A stretch of 64,000 nucleotides of DNA from Acidovorax soli (GTDB lineage Bacteria > Pseudomonadota > Gammaproteobacteria > Burkholderiales > Burkholderiaceae_C). The position numbers and the translations under genes were made by a program. Of this stretch, positions 35,779 through 45,042 are shown one piece after another. Under the pieces are notes generated by a model. That model was not told the DNA's origin. It saw only the letters and a list, made by a program, of their open reading frames with translations, and ran no database searches. The stretch's first letter is position 1. The number at the start of each line of letters is the position of its first letter. Location: assembly GCF_014207955.1 (NCBI RefSeq), contig NZ_JACHLK010000020.1:31735-95734 (forward strand), given 5' to 3'.

Positions 35779-36072
35779 ATGAACAAGACCGCTCGCATCC
35801 TCTCCATCGCCGCTGTGGCTGCTTTCTCCGCTTTCGGTGCCCACGCTGACGAAGCCGATGCCTCGCAGTTCGCCCTGAAGTTCGACACGAACCGCACCCG
35901 TGCCGAAGTGGCTGCCGAAGCTGCTACGGTTGCCCAGACCCGCAGCATCGAGCCTGCTGGTTCGCGCGTCGTGACCTACAAGTCCACGGCCGACCGCGCT
36001 GCCGTGCGTGCAGCGGCTGCCGAAGCCGTGCGCACCGGCCAGATCCCTTCGGGCGAGATCAGCGCCCTGTAA
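35779..36072 (+). CDS. Small secreted protein, second copy of a tandem pair
   Basis: Also 97 residues, it differs from the first copy at about ten positions (for example FASFGA to FSAFGA, AQAADAV to AAAAEAV, IGAL to ISAL). All of the signal peptide layout and the TNRTRAEVAAEAATVAQTRS core are conserved. The start at 35779 matches the first copy; the longer upstream frame lies in the intergenic sequence. A strong palindromic terminator follows. The pair arose by local duplication and both copies look intact. Confidence 0.85.
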   Translation: MNKTARILSIAAVAAFSAFGAHADEADASQFALKFDTNRTRAEVAAEAATVAQTRSIEPAGSRVVTYKSTADRAAVRAAAAEAVRTGQIPSGEISAL

Positions 36073-36112
36073 TCCACAGGCGTACCAGGCTGCAGACCGC
36101 ACTGCAGCCTCC

Positions 36113-36156
36113 ATGCAAAAAGCCAGGGCCCCTTGCGGGGCTCTGGCTTTTTGCAT
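36113..36156. terminator. Long palindromic intrinsic terminator
   Basis: ATGCAAAAAGCCAGGGCCCC pairs with the opposite arm around TTGC with one mismatch. Poly-T on the plus side and poly-A before the stem make it usable in both directions. It ends the small secreted protein pair. Confidence 0.9.
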
Positions 36157-36463
36157 GTCCGGGAAGTGGGTAGTACCGCCGCCACGTCCGTCAGCCGCCA
36201 TGGTGCAAGCGGCAGCACTGGACACAGGTTGCAGCCATCTCCATTGCGCCCATTCACCGCCGCTCGTTGCAAAGTGGCCACCAACTTCAACAGCTCGGTA
36301 CTGCAGGATCTCTGCACAGGGAAGCAGCCGCCCCTGGAACCTGGCCGACCCCATGGAGCAGCGGCCACGCCCGGCGCCAGCGGCATTGCAGGCGCTTCGC
36401 CCTGCTTCGGCAGGCCGCAGCATGCACCTTCCGAACCCCAAGCTCGCCGCGGCGCACAGGCAT
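36157..36463. other. Noncoding gap between two terminators
   Basis: About 300 bases lie between the terminator of the secreted-protein pair and that of the ATP synthase operon. Overlapping short frames exist but none has a plausible start, family or codon bias. I see nothing else in it. Confidence 0.5.
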
Positions 36464-36490
36464 AAAAAAACCCGGCCGAGGCCGGGTTTT
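36464..36490 (-). terminator. Intrinsic terminator of the atp operon
   Basis: CCCGGCC at 36471-36477 pairs with GGCCGGG at 36480-36486. On the minus strand the hairpin is followed by seven T residues. It lies about 75 bases past the atpC stop. Confidence 0.93.
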
Positions 36491-36543
36491 CAGGCCAGAT
36501 CCGCGAGGACCTGGAGGGCTTGCTTACTTGTTTTCGCTTCTTA

Positions 36544-36567
36544 CTTGCTTGCTCGCTTGCTTGCTTA
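36544..36567. repeat. Tetranucleotide tract overlapping the atpC stop codon
   Basis: Six consecutive CTTG-type units (CTTG, CTTG, CTCG, CTTG, CTTG, CTTA) run up to and include the atpC stop codon (TTA on the plus strand). Further imperfect units occur at 36519-36530 and 36536-36543. Copy-number slippage here would change the 3' untranslated length without altering the protein. Confidence 0.8.
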
Positions 36568-36984
36568 CTTCTTCTGGCGGTACTTGCGCAGGGCGGCGAT
36601 CTGGGCCGCCATGACGGCCAGCTCGGACTGGGCCTTGGCCAGGTCGATCTCGCTCTTGGCGTTCTTCAGCGCTTCCTCGGCAGATGCCTTGGCAGCGTTG
36701 GCCTTCTCGTCGTCCAGGTCCTTGCCGCGGATGGCGGTATCGGACAGCACGGTCACGCAGTTGGGCTGCACTTCCAGAATGCCACCGGCCACGAAGACGA
36801 ACTCTTCGCCACCGTTGGCCATCTCGATGCGCACCGAGCCGGGCTTGATGCGCGTGATCAGCGGGGTGTGGCGGGGATAGATGCCCAGCTCGCCCGCCTC
36901 GCCGGGCAGCGCGACAAAGCGTGCTTCACCGGAGAAGATGGACTCTTCGGCACTGACCACATCGACGTGGATGGTGTTCATCAT
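36565..36984 (-). CDS. atpC: ATP synthase epsilon subunit
   Basis: The 139-residue protein has the epsilon beta-sandwich (IHVDVVSAEESIFSGEARFV, GELGIYPRHTPLITRIKPG) and the C-terminal helical hairpin ending RKYRQKK. It is the rotating central-stalk subunit that also inhibits F1. It is the last gene of the operon, 78 bases after atpD. Confidence 0.97.
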   Translation of the reverse strand: MMNTIHVDVVSAEESIFSGEARFVALPGEAGELGIYPRHTPLITRIKPGSVRIEMANGGEEFVFVAGGILEVQPNCVTVLSDTAIRGKDLDDEKANAAKASAEEALKNAKSEIDLAKAQSELAVMAAQIAALRKYRQKK

Positions 36985-37062
36985 TGCTCCTCGAAAAAGG
37001 GGGATGGGTTGCGCGATTGCGGGGGACGGCTGGGCGGCACAGGCCGCTCAGCCACCGGGCAA

Positions 37063-38469
37063 TCAGGCCACCTTCTTGGCCTTTTCGAAGGCTTCGTCGA
37101 TGGTGCCGACCATGTAGAACGCTTGTTCTGGCAGGTGGTCGCACTCGCCGTTCACGATCATCTTGAAACCACGGATGGTTTCGGCCAGAGGCACGTACTT
37201 GCCTGGCGAGCCCGTGAACACTTCGGCCACGTGGAAAGGCTGCGACAGGAAACGCTGGATCTTGCGCGCGCGGGCCACGGCCAGCTTGTCTTCAGGAGCC
37301 AGTTCGTCCATGCCCAGAATGGCGATGATGTCGCGCAGTTCCTTGTAGCGCTGCAGCGTGCCTTGCACCGCACGGGCCGTGGCGTAGTGGTCTTCGCCCA
37401 CGACGTTGGGGTCCAGCTGGCGGCTGGTGGAGTCCAGGGGATCCACGGCAGGGTAGATACCCAGCGAAGCGATGTCACGCGACAGCACCACGGTAGAGTC
37501 CAAGTGGGCGAAGGTCGTGGCAGGCGAAGGGTCGGTCAAGTCATCGGCTGGCACGTATACGGCCTGGATGGAGGTGATCGAACCGACCTTGGTCGAGGTG
37601 ATACGCTCTTGCAGACGGCCCATTTCCTCGGCCAGCGTAGGCTGGTAGCCCACGGCGGAAGGCATACGGCCCAGCAGAGCGGACACTTCGGTACCGGCCA
37701 GCGTGTAGCGGTAGATGTTGTCCACGAAGAACAGCACGTCACGGCCTTCGTCACGGAAGGATTCGGCGATCGTCAGGCCGGTCAGCGCCACGCGCAGACG
37801 GTTGCCTGGTGGCTCGTTCATCTGGCCGTAGACCATGGCGACCTTGGACTCTTCGAGCTTCTCGAGGTTCACCACGCCGGAATCGGCCATTTCGTGGTAG
37901 AAGTCGTTCCCTTCGCGGGTACGCTCGCCCACACCAGCGAACACCGACAGACCCGAGTGGGCCTTGGCGATGTTGTTGATGAGTTCCATCATGTTCACGG
38001 TCTTGCCCACGCCGGCGCCACCGAACAGACCCACCTTGCCGCCCTTGGCGAACGGGCACACCAGGTCGATCACCTTGATGCCCGTTTCCAGCAGCTCTTG
38101 CGAAGGCGACAGTTCGTCGTACGCAGGGGCCTTGCGGTGAATGGATGCCGTCAGTTCCTGGCTCACGGGACCGCGCTCGTCGATGGGCGCGCCCAGCACG
38201 TCCATGATGCGGCCCAGCGTTGCCTTGCCCACGGGCACGGTGATGGCGTTGCCGGTGTTGGTCACCATGATGCCGCGGCGCAGGCCGTCGGACGAACCCA
38301 GGGCAATGGTACGCACCACGCCGTCGCCCAGCTGCTGCTGCACTTCCAGCGTCAGCGTCGTGCCTTCGAGCTTCAGGGCGTCGTAAACCTTGGGCATCTG
38401 GTCGCGCGGGAACTCAACGTCCACCACAGCGCCGATACATTGAACAATCTTGCCTTGCACTTGAGCCAT
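37063..38469 (-). CDS. atpD: ATP synthase beta subunit
   Basis: The 468-residue catalytic F1 subunit has P-loop GGAGVGKTVNMMELI and the beta-type GVGERTREGND. The ATG at 38469 gives the normal start MAQVQGKIVQCIGAVVDVEF; an ATG four codons earlier is unlikely. The length is typical. Confidence 0.99.
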   Translation of the reverse strand: MAQVQGKIVQCIGAVVDVEFPRDQMPKVYDALKLEGTTLTLEVQQQLGDGVVRTIALGSSDGLRRGIMVTNTGNAITVPVGKATLGRIMDVLGAPIDERGPVSQELTASIHRKAPAYDELSPSQELLETGIKVIDLVCPFAKGGKVGLFGGAGVGKTVNMMELINNIAKAHSGLSVFAGVGERTREGNDFYHEMADSGVVNLEKLEESKVAMVYGQMNEPPGNRLRVALTGLTIAESFRDEGRDVLFFVDNIYRYTLAGTEVSALLGRMPSAVGYQPTLAEEMGRLQERITSTKVGSITSIQAVYVPADDLTDPSPATTFAHLDSTVVLSRDIASLGIYPAVDPLDSTSRQLDPNVVGEDHYATARAVQGTLQRYKELRDIIAILGMDELAPEDKLAVARARKIQRFLSQPFHVAEVFTGSPGKYVPLAETIRGFKMIVNGECDHLPEQAFYMVGTIDEAFEKAKKVA

Positions 38470-38502
38470 TTTTCGCTCCAATATAGATGTTGGTTGAGCT
38501 GC

Positions 38503-39369
38503 TTACACAGCAGCGGCGCCAGCCACGATCTCGGACAGTTCCTTCGTGATCGCTGCCTGGCGCGTCTTGTTGTAGACCAGCTTCAACTCGCCAATGACGC
38601 TGCCGGCGTTGTCGGTGGCGGCCTTCATGGCCACCATGCGTGCCGACTGCTCGGACGCCATGTTTTCCGCAACGGCCTGGTAGATCAGGGATTCGACATA
38701 GCGGACCAGCAGATCATCGATCACGGTCTGGGCATCGGGTTCGTAGATGTAGTCCCAGCCATGCTCGGTCTTGTCGGCCTGCAGTTGCTCGGACGACAGC
38801 GGGAGCAGCTGCTCCACCACCGATTCCTGGCGCATGGTGTTGATGAACTTGGTGTAGCTCAGGTACACCGCGTTGATCTTGCCTTCCGCATACGCGTCGA
38901 GCAGCACCTTGACCGGGCCGATCAGCTTGTCCAGATGGGGCGTGTCGCCCAGACCCGTCACGTGCGAAACCACCTTGGCACCGACACGGTTCAGGAAACC
39001 CAGGCCCTTGTTGCCAATCGCCACGGCTTCCGTCGACACGCCAGCGGTCTGCAGTTCACGCAACTTGGTCGTCACGGCACGCAACACGTTGGTGTTCATG
39101 CCGCCGCACAGGCCCTTGTCCGTCGTCACCACGATCACGCCCGCCACCTTGGCATCGTTCACCTTCATGAACGGATGCACGTATTCCGGGTTGGCGTGGC
39201 CGAGGTTGGCTGCAATGTTGCGGATCTTCTCGCTGTAGGGACGGGCAGCGCGCATCCGGTCCTGCGCCTTGCGCATTTTGGATGCAGCCACCATCTCCAT
39301 GGCCTTGGTGATCTTCTTGGTGTTTTCCACCGATTTGATCTTGCCGCGTATTTCCTTGCCTGCTGCCAT
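38503..39369 (-). CDS. atpG: ATP synthase gamma subunit
   Basis: The 288-residue central-stalk subunit starts AAGKEIRGKIKSVENTKKIT and ends with the conserved ASEQSARMVAMKAATDNAG and YNKTRQAAITKELSEIVAGA. It sits between atpA and atpD as usual. Confidence 0.99.
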   Translation of the reverse strand: MAAGKEIRGKIKSVENTKKITKAMEMVAASKMRKAQDRMRAARPYSEKIRNIAANLGHANPEYVHPFMKVNDAKVAGVIVVTTDKGLCGGMNTNVLRAVTTKLRELQTAGVSTEAVAIGNKGLGFLNRVGAKVVSHVTGLGDTPHLDKLIGPVKVLLDAYAEGKINAVYLSYTKFINTMRQESVVEQLLPLSSEQLQADKTEHGWDYIYEPDAQTVIDDLLVRYVESLIYQAVAENMASEQSARMVAMKAATDNAGSVIGELKLVYNKTRQAAITKELSEIVAGAAAV

Positions 39370-39387
39370 GATGGCTCCTCGTCCGGT

Positions 39388-40941
39388 TTAAGCGAACGAC
39401 TTCTTGAACGCGCCGATGGCAGCGGTCAGTTCGGCTTCTGCGTCCTTGTCCATGGCCTTGGCCTGTTCCAGCTTGGCCAGCAGTGCAGCGTGGCTGGTCT
39501 TCAGGAACTGGTGCAGGCCGTGTTCGAAGTCGAGGACCTTCTTGACATCGATGTCGTCCATGAAGCCCTTGTTCACAGCGAACAGCGTGGCAGCCATCAG
39601 CGAGATGGACAGCGGGCTGTACTGTGCCTGCTTGAGCAGTTCGGTCACGCGGGCACCGCGGTCCAGCTGCTTGCGGGTGGCTTCGTCCAGGTCGGAAGCG
39701 AACTGCGCGAACGCAGCCAGTTCACGGTACTGGGCCAGGTCGGTACGGATACCACCGGACAGGTTCTTCACCAGCTTGGTCTGGGCAGCACCACCGACGC
39801 GCGACACCGAGATACCGGCGTTGATGGCGGGACGGATACCGGCGTTGAACAGGCTGGTTTCCAGGAAGATCTGGCCGTCCGTGATCGAGATCACGTTGGT
39901 CGGAACGAAGGCGGACACGTCGCCGGCTTGCGTTTCGATGATGGGCAGTGCGGTCAGCGAACCGGTCTTGCCCTTGACTTCACCCTTGGTGAAGGCTTCG
40001 ACGTAGTCGGCGTTCACGCGGGCAGCGCGCTCGAGCAGGCGGCTGTGGAGATAGAACACGTCGCCTGGGTAGGCTTCGCGGCCTGGTGGGCGGCGCAGCA
40101 GCAGCGAAACCTGGCGGTAGGCCACAGCCTGCTTGGACAGGTCGTCATAAACGATCAGGGCGTCCTGGCCGCGGTCGCGGAAGTACTCGCCCATCGTGCA
40201 GCCCGAGTAGGCCGACACGTACTGCATGGCAGCCGATTCGGAGGCCGATGCAGCCACCACGATCGTGTATTCCATGGCGCCGGCCTGTTCCAGGGCGCGC
40301 ACCACGTTCTTGATCGACGAAGCCTTCTGGCCGATGGCGACGTAGATACACGTCACGCCCTGGCCCTTCTGGGCGATGATGGCGTCGATGGCGACAGCCG
40401 TCTTGCCGGTCTGGCGGTCACCGATGATCAGCTCGCGCTGGCCACGGCCCACGGGCACCATGGAGTCGATGGACTTCAGGCCGGTCTGCAGGGGTTGGTC
40501 CACCGATTTACGGGCGATCACGCCCGGAGCGACCTTTTCGATCACGTCGGTGAGCTTGGCATTGATGGGGCCCTTACCGTCGATCGGCTGGCCCAGGGCG
40601 TTCACCACGCGGCCGACCAGTTCGGGGCCCACGGGCACTTCCAGAATGCGGCCCGTGCACTTGACGGTGTCGCCTTCGGAGATGTGTTCGTACTCACCCA
40701 GAATCACGGCGCCGACGGAGTCGCGCTCGAGGTTCAAGGCCAGGCCGAAGGAGGGCTGGCCGTCCTTGGTGGCGGGGAACTCGAGCATTTCGCCGGCCAT
40801 CACGTCGGACAGGCCGTGCACGCGCACGATACCGTCGGACACGGACACCACGGTACCCTGGTTGCGGATATCGCTGCTGGCGGCCAGACCTTCGATGCGG
40901 CTCTTGATGAGTTCAGAAATTTCTGCGGGATTGAGTTGCAT
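39388..40941 (-). CDS. atpA: ATP synthase alpha subunit
   Basis: The 517-residue regulatory F1 subunit has P-loop GDRQTGKTAVAIDAI and the terminal KSFA. It starts MQLNPAEISELIKSRIEGL, typical of beta- and gammaproteobacterial alpha subunits. Confidence 0.99.
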   Translation of the reverse strand: MQLNPAEISELIKSRIEGLAASSDIRNQGTVVSVSDGIVRVHGLSDVMAGEMLEFPATKDGQPSFGLALNLERDSVGAVILGEYEHISEGDTVKCTGRILEVPVGPELVGRVVNALGQPIDGKGPINAKLTDVIEKVAPGVIARKSVDQPLQTGLKSIDSMVPVGRGQRELIIGDRQTGKTAVAIDAIIAQKGQGVTCIYVAIGQKASSIKNVVRALEQAGAMEYTIVVAASASESAAMQYVSAYSGCTMGEYFRDRGQDALIVYDDLSKQAVAYRQVSLLLRRPPGREAYPGDVFYLHSRLLERAARVNADYVEAFTKGEVKGKTGSLTALPIIETQAGDVSAFVPTNVISITDGQIFLETSLFNAGIRPAINAGISVSRVGGAAQTKLVKNLSGGIRTDLAQYRELAAFAQFASDLDEATRKQLDRGARVTELLKQAQYSPLSISLMAATLFAVNKGFMDDIDVKKVLDFEHGLHQFLKTSHAALLAKLEQAKAMDKDAEAELTAAIGAFKKSFA

Positions 40942-40982
40942 GACTCTTTCCTTCTTTCTTTGGTTCGCTGTCCTCGCCGCGC

Positions 40983-41525
40983 TTACGCGGTGAGGGCCGC
41001 TTTCATTTGTTCAAGACGGGCCTTGACCGAAGTGTCCAGCACCTCGTCACCCACCACTACGCGAATGCCACCGATCAGGGACTCGTCCAGCTGAACGGTG
41101 AGGTTGAGCTTGCGGCCAAAGCGCTTTTCCAGCGCGGCGCTGACCTCAGCCAGTGCTGCGGCATCCATCGGGAAGGCGCTGTGCACCACGGCGTCCGAAG
41201 AGCCGGCGCGGCGATTCACGAGGGCACGGAATTGCACGGCGACTTCCGGCAGCGCAGCAAGGCGCCCGTTGTCGATGACCGTGCGCAGGAAATTCTTGGC
41301 CGTATCGGACAGCGCCGAACGCGCAACACCCGTGAAGACGGCAAACACCTGGTCTGCCGTCACCTTGGGGCTGTCCGCCAGCTGGCGCAGCTGGGGGTTG
41401 GCGGCAATGGCCGCCAGTTCATCGACCCAGTCAGCGGTGCTGGCCAGGTCCATGCCCGCACCCGCGGTAGCGGCCTTGAACAGGGCTTCGGCGTAGGGAC
41501 GGGCAATGGTGGCGAGTTCAGCCAT
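40983..41525 (-). CDS. atpH: ATP synthase delta subunit
   Basis: The 180-residue delta subunit joins F1 to the peripheral stalk. It starts MAELATIARPYAEALFKAA and ends with the conserved VQLDESLIGGIRVVVGDEVL and DTSVKARLEQMK. Confidence 0.98.
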   Translation of the reverse strand: MAELATIARPYAEALFKAATAGAGMDLASTADWVDELAAIAANPQLRQLADSPKVTADQVFAVFTGVARSALSDTAKNFLRTVIDNGRLAALPEVAVQFRALVNRRAGSSDAVVHSAFPMDAAALAEVSAALEKRFGRKLNLTVQLDESLIGGIRVVVGDEVLDTSVKARLEQMKAALTA

Positions 41526-41535
41526 GTGTGTCCCC

Positions 41536-42006
41536 TTACAGCTCGGTCTTCAGGCGGTTGAGCAGGTCGGCGTGAACGCCGGCATTGACTTCCTTGCGGA
41601 GAATCTGCTCTGCACCCTTGACGGCCAGCGCGGCCACCTGCTCACGCAGGGCTTCGCGGGCTTGCACCGTTTGCTGTTCGGCTTCGGCACGTGCGGATGC
41701 AACGATCTTGTTGCCTTCCTCCGTAGCGCGTGCCTTGGCTTCTTCGATGATGGCCTGGGCACGGCGGTCGGCGTCCGCAAGACGCGAGGCCGATTCGTTG
41801 CGAGCCTGTGACAGTTCCTTCTCGACGCGCTGGTTGGCAGCGGTCAGTTCGGTCTTGGCACGGTCGGCAGCAGCGAGGCCTTCGGCGATTTTCTGGGCTC
41901 GTTCATCCAACGCCTTCGCGATCGGGGGCCACACGAACTTCATCGTGAACCACACCAGGATCAGGAAGACGATGGCCTGAATGAACAGGGTCGCGTTGAT
42001 ACTCAC
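41536..42006 (-). CDS. atpF: ATP synthase b subunit
   Basis: The 156-residue peripheral-stalk subunit has one N-terminal membrane helix (TLFIQAIVFLILVWFTMKFV) followed by a long charged coiled coil to the end. Confidence 0.98.
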   Translation of the reverse strand: MSINATLFIQAIVFLILVWFTMKFVWPPIAKALDERAQKIAEGLAAADRAKTELTAANQRVEKELSQARNESASRLADADRRAQAIIEEAKARATEEGNKIVASARAEAEQQTVQAREALREQVAALAVKGAEQILRKEVNAGVHADLLNRLKTEL

Positions 42007-42040
42007 GGCAACACCTTTCTAGAGTGGCGTTGGGAGGGAA

Positions 42041-42310
42041 TTACTTGGGCAGGTTGGCCAAGAACGTGGAAGCGAAGGGGTTTGCGAAAGCGAACAACAG
42101 GGCGATGGCCACGCCGATCAGGAAGGCGGCGTCGATCAGACCGGCCAAGATGAACATCTTGGTTTGCAGTTCGTTGATCAGCTCAGGCTGACGTGCCGAC
42201 GATTCGAGGAACTTGCCACCCATCAGTGCGATACCGATGGAAGCGCCGATAGCGCCGAGGCCAACGATCAGACCACAAGCCAGAGCGACGAGACCGAGAA
42301 TGTTTTCCAT
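42041..42310 (-). CDS. atpE: ATP synthase c subunit
   Basis: The 89-residue proteolipid forms the rotor ring. Two membrane helices are joined by the polar loop SSARQPELINELQ. The ion-binding acid is Asp60 (AGLIDAAFLIG), as in E. coli, so proton coupling is expected. Confidence 0.99.
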   Translation of the reverse strand: MENILGLVALACGLIVGLGAIGASIGIALMGGKFLESSARQPELINELQTKMFILAGLIDAAFLIGVAIALLFAFANPFASTFLANLPK

Positions 42311-42364
42311 GATGACTCCTGAGTTAAAAAAAGGAAAGGTTGAAAAGGAAACGAAAGGGAACCG

Positions 42365-43243
42365 TTAGTGCGCGTTGTGCGCCTGACCGAGGTAGATCAG
42401 CGCAAGCATCATGAAGATGAAGGCTTGCAGCGAGATCACCAGAATGTGGAACAGCGTCCAGATGGTGCCAGCGATGACGTGGCCCACAGGCAGCAGCACA
42501 CCCGACAGCGACAGTGCAGCCGCACCACCCATCAGGGCGATCAGCATGAACACCAGTTCGCCGGCGTACATGTTGCCGAACAACCGCATGCCATGCGACA
42601 CGGTGTTGGCGACATATTCAATGACCTGCATGAGCAGGTTCACCACGCCCAGGATCAGGGCGAAGATGGGATTCTTGCTGGTGCCGAACGGGGCCGACAC
42701 GAGTTCATGGCTCCAGCCGCCTACGCCCTTGATCTTGACGCTGTACCAGAAGCGCAGGATCAGGATGGCGAATGCCAGGCCCAGGGTGGTCGACAGGTCG
42801 GCCGTGGGCACGACGCGCAGGTAGGCATGGTGTGGATCGTGGCCCGCAGCGCCATAGATCTTGGCCCAGATGGCGGGCAGCAGGTCCACGGGCAGCATGT
42901 CCATGAAGTTCATCAGGAAGATCCAGACGAACACCGTGAGGCCCAGGGGAGCGATGAACTTGCGGCTCTCGGCGTTGTGGATGTTGGCCTTGGCCTGGTT
43001 GTCCACCATCTCCACCAGCATCTCCACTGCCGCCTGGAAGCGGCCGGGCACGCCGGAGGTGGCCTTGCGGGCAGCGGACCACAGGATCAAAAGGGTCAGC
43101 GCGCCCAGAACCAAACCAATGATGATCGAGTCATAGTTGATGACCGTGAAGTCAACAATCTTGGTCTGGTTGACGTTTTGAAGATGCTGCAGGTGGTGAA
43201 CGATGTATTCACTTGCAGTCGGAGCGTGCGCTTCTGCGGCCAT
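42365..43243 (-). CDS. atpB: ATP synthase a subunit
   Basis: The 292-residue membrane stator contains the essential Arg in GMRLFGNMYAGELVFMLIA and several helices that form the proton half-channels. The N-terminal extension typical of betaproteobacteria is present. Confidence 0.98.
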   Translation of the reverse strand: MAAEAHAPTASEYIVHHLQHLQNVNQTKIVDFTVINYDSIIIGLVLGALTLLILWSAARKATSGVPGRFQAAVEMLVEMVDNQAKANIHNAESRKFIAPLGLTVFVWIFLMNFMDMLPVDLLPAIWAKIYGAAGHDPHHAYLRVVPTADLSTTLGLAFAILILRFWYSVKIKGVGGWSHELVSAPFGTSKNPIFALILGVVNLLMQVIEYVANTVSHGMRLFGNMYAGELVFMLIALMGGAAALSLSGVLLPVGHVIAGTIWTLFHILVISLQAFIFMMLALIYLGQAHNAH

Positions 43244-43264
43244 CGGACAACTCTCTTGTATCTA

Positions 43265-43738
43265 TCAATCGGTTTTTCGGACACCGGGCCGCACCATGAG
43301 CGCCACCCAGTACGTTTTCATCGTGATCACCATTCCCGCCAGCAAGGCCAGCCAAACCAGCCCGGGCACAACCCAGGGGGCCGCCGCCAGCAGCGCGATG
43401 GTGAACACGATCTTGGCAATCTCCCAGCCGAAGAACCCCGCCATGGAAGCACCCGCATTCGCGGATGCCATCTGGCGCGACAACCCACGGGCGAACAATG
43501 CGGCCGGAGCCACCACTGCAAGCGCGCCGTAGGCGGCAGACCAGCCCACCTCGGTCCTGCCCGTCAGCACCCAGGCCACCAGGGCCACGAGCATGCCGAC
43601 AAGCGCCTGACCTGCCACCACCTTCCACATCGAGACGGGAGGGTTGCGGCTTCGCCACTGCTGCGCTTCCTGCGCGGTCAGGGGCTTGAAGTCAGAATCT
43701 TCAGCCTCAGCTTCAGTCTCGGGGGCGATTGTTTTCAT
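43265..43738 (-). CDS. atpI: AtpI-type ATP synthase assembly protein
   Basis: The 157-residue protein has an acidic N-terminus and four membrane helices, including GFFGWEIAKIVFTIALLAAAP. It is the first gene of the atp operon and helps assemble the c-ring in relatives. It is not essential for the enzyme. Confidence 0.9.
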   Translation of the reverse strand: MKTIAPETEAEAEDSDFKPLTAQEAQQWRSRNPPVSMWKVVAGQALVGMLVALVAWVLTGRTEVGWSAAYGALAVVAPAALFARGLSRQMASANAGASMAGFFGWEIAKIVFTIALLAAAPWVVPGLVWLALLAGMVITMKTYWVALMVRPGVRKTD

Positions 43739-43786
43739 TGTTGAGTAACGCCCCTGTTACAGACTGCAAATTTCACAAAGCCTCTA

Positions 43787-43817
43787 ATTATAAGTAAAAA
43801 CCCGTTGTGAACTACAA
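43787..43817 (-). promoter_or_regulatory. Candidate atp operon promoter
   Basis: On the minus strand a perfect TATAAT (43787-43792) follows TTGTAG (43812-43817) with a 19-base spacer, 50-80 bases before the atpI ATG. The spacer is longer than ideal, so the -35 assignment is less certain than the -10. Confidence 0.55.
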
Positions 43818-44008
43818 AGACCTGCAAACCAGGTCCGATGGCGTGCGCCTGCCGGCACTGTTGTGGTGAGTCGCCAACGCACGCCAATGGCAAGCAACCC
43901 CGTGTTATGCACCGAAAACGTGCACGGGCATGTGACACACCCCCGCCGCCCAAAGGGGCTTGCCGCACAATGGCAGCGCCAGCACGGCGACCGCAACCAG
44001 AGCCTTCC

Positions 44009-44329
44009 ATGACGTCCACTCCTTTGCCTCCGAACCTCACCATCCTCGACTCCTCCGCTGCGGATGCCCGCAAGGACTCGCTGATCGAGTACCCCTCGCG
44101 GTTTCCGATCAAGGTCATGGGCGCCAAGGTCGATGGCTTTGTCCATGCCGTGACCGAACTGGCCCGCCAGTACGACCCCAGCTTCGATCCCGCCACCATT
44201 GAACTGCGCGACAGCAGCAAGGGCAATTACCTCGGAGTTACTGTCACCATCACGGCCACCAGCCGCGAGCAGCTCGACGACCTGTACCGCGCCCTGTCCT
44301 CCCACCCCCTGGTCAAAGTGGTGCTGTAG
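44009..44329 (+). CDS. DUF493 family protein (YbeD-like)
   Basis: The 106-residue protein has the DUF493 core LIEYPSRFPIKVMG, VTITATSREQLDDLYRALSS and HPLVKVVL. YbeD proteins are small ferredoxin-like folds found next to lipB in many proteobacteria. The gene ends three bases before lipB, so it is very probably cotranscribed with it. A regulatory or lipoate-linked role is inferred from this conserved position. The ATG at 44009 is preferred to the long upstream extension, which is rich in unlikely sequence. Confidence 0.92.
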   Translation: MTSTPLPPNLTILDSSAADARKDSLIEYPSRFPIKVMGAKVDGFVHAVTELARQYDPSFDPATIELRDSSKGNYLGVTVTITATSREQLDDLYRALSSHPLVKVVL

Positions 44330-44332
44330 CCC

Positions 44333-45028
44333 GTGGCCATCGATCTGCGCACGCTTGGGCGGGTGGACTACGCCGCCACCGTGCAGGCCATGCAGGACTA
44401 CACGGCCACGCGCACGGCCGAAACACCCGATGCGCTGTGGCTGTGCGAGCACGATGCCGTCTTCACCCAGGGCCTGGCGGGCAAGAGCGACCACCTGCTG
44501 CACCCCGGCGCAATCCCCGTGGTGCCCACCAACCGCGGCGGCCAGGTCACCTTCCACGGGCCGGGCCAGGTCGTGGCCTACCCGCTGATCGACCTGCAGC
44601 GCGCGGGCTACTTCGTCAAGGAATACGTCTACCGCCTGGAAGAAGCGATCATCCGCACGCTGGCGCACTTCGGCGTGACCGGCCACCGCGTGGCCGGTGC
44701 CCCCGGCATCTATGTGCGCCTGGACGACCCGCACAGCCATGCCATGCTGGCCCAGCGCCCGCAAAAACGCGAGGGCACGGGCCCCATCGAACCCGACTTT
44801 GCGGGCCTGGGCAAGATCGCGGCACTGGGCATCAAGGTCAGCCGCCACAGCACCTACCATGGCGCCGCGCTCAACGTGGCGATGGACCTGGAACCCTTCC
44901 ACCGTATCAACCCTTGCGGCTACGCGGGACTGCAAACCGTGGACCTTTCTACAATCGGGGTCCAAACCACCTGGGACGACGCCGCCAAGGTGCTGGGCCA
45001 GCAGCTCGGCATCCGCCTGTCTCCCTGA
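44333..45028 (+). CDS. lipB: Octanoyl-[acyl carrier protein]:protein N-octanoyltransferase
   Basis: The 231-residue enzyme moves octanoate from ACP to lipoyl domains. The GTG start follows the DUF493 stop by three bases. It has GGQVTFHGPGQVVAYPLIDL, the conserved Lys in GLGKIAALGIKVSR and the catalytic Cys in INPCGYAG. It provides the substrate for LipA, encoded next. Confidence 0.97.
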   Translation: MAIDLRTLGRVDYAATVQAMQDYTATRTAETPDALWLCEHDAVFTQGLAGKSDHLLHPGAIPVVPTNRGGQVTFHGPGQVVAYPLIDLQRAGYFVKEYVYRLEEAIIRTLAHFGVTGHRVAGAPGIYVRLDDPHSHAMLAQRPQKREGTGPIEPDFAGLGKIAALGIKVSRHSTYHGAALNVAMDLEPFHRINPCGYAGLQTVDLSTIGVQTTWDDAAKVLGQQLGIRLSP

Positions 45029-45042
45029 ACCGCTACCAAGCC

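Noticed and set aside
36157..36463. Small ORFs between the two terminators
   Set aside because: Overlapping short frames without ribosome-binding sites, family resemblance or codon bias.
36520..41094. A 1524-codon open frame on the plus strand
   Set aside because: It is antisense to atpC through atpA. The protein is low-complexity (His/Gly/Val) and has no family resemblance.
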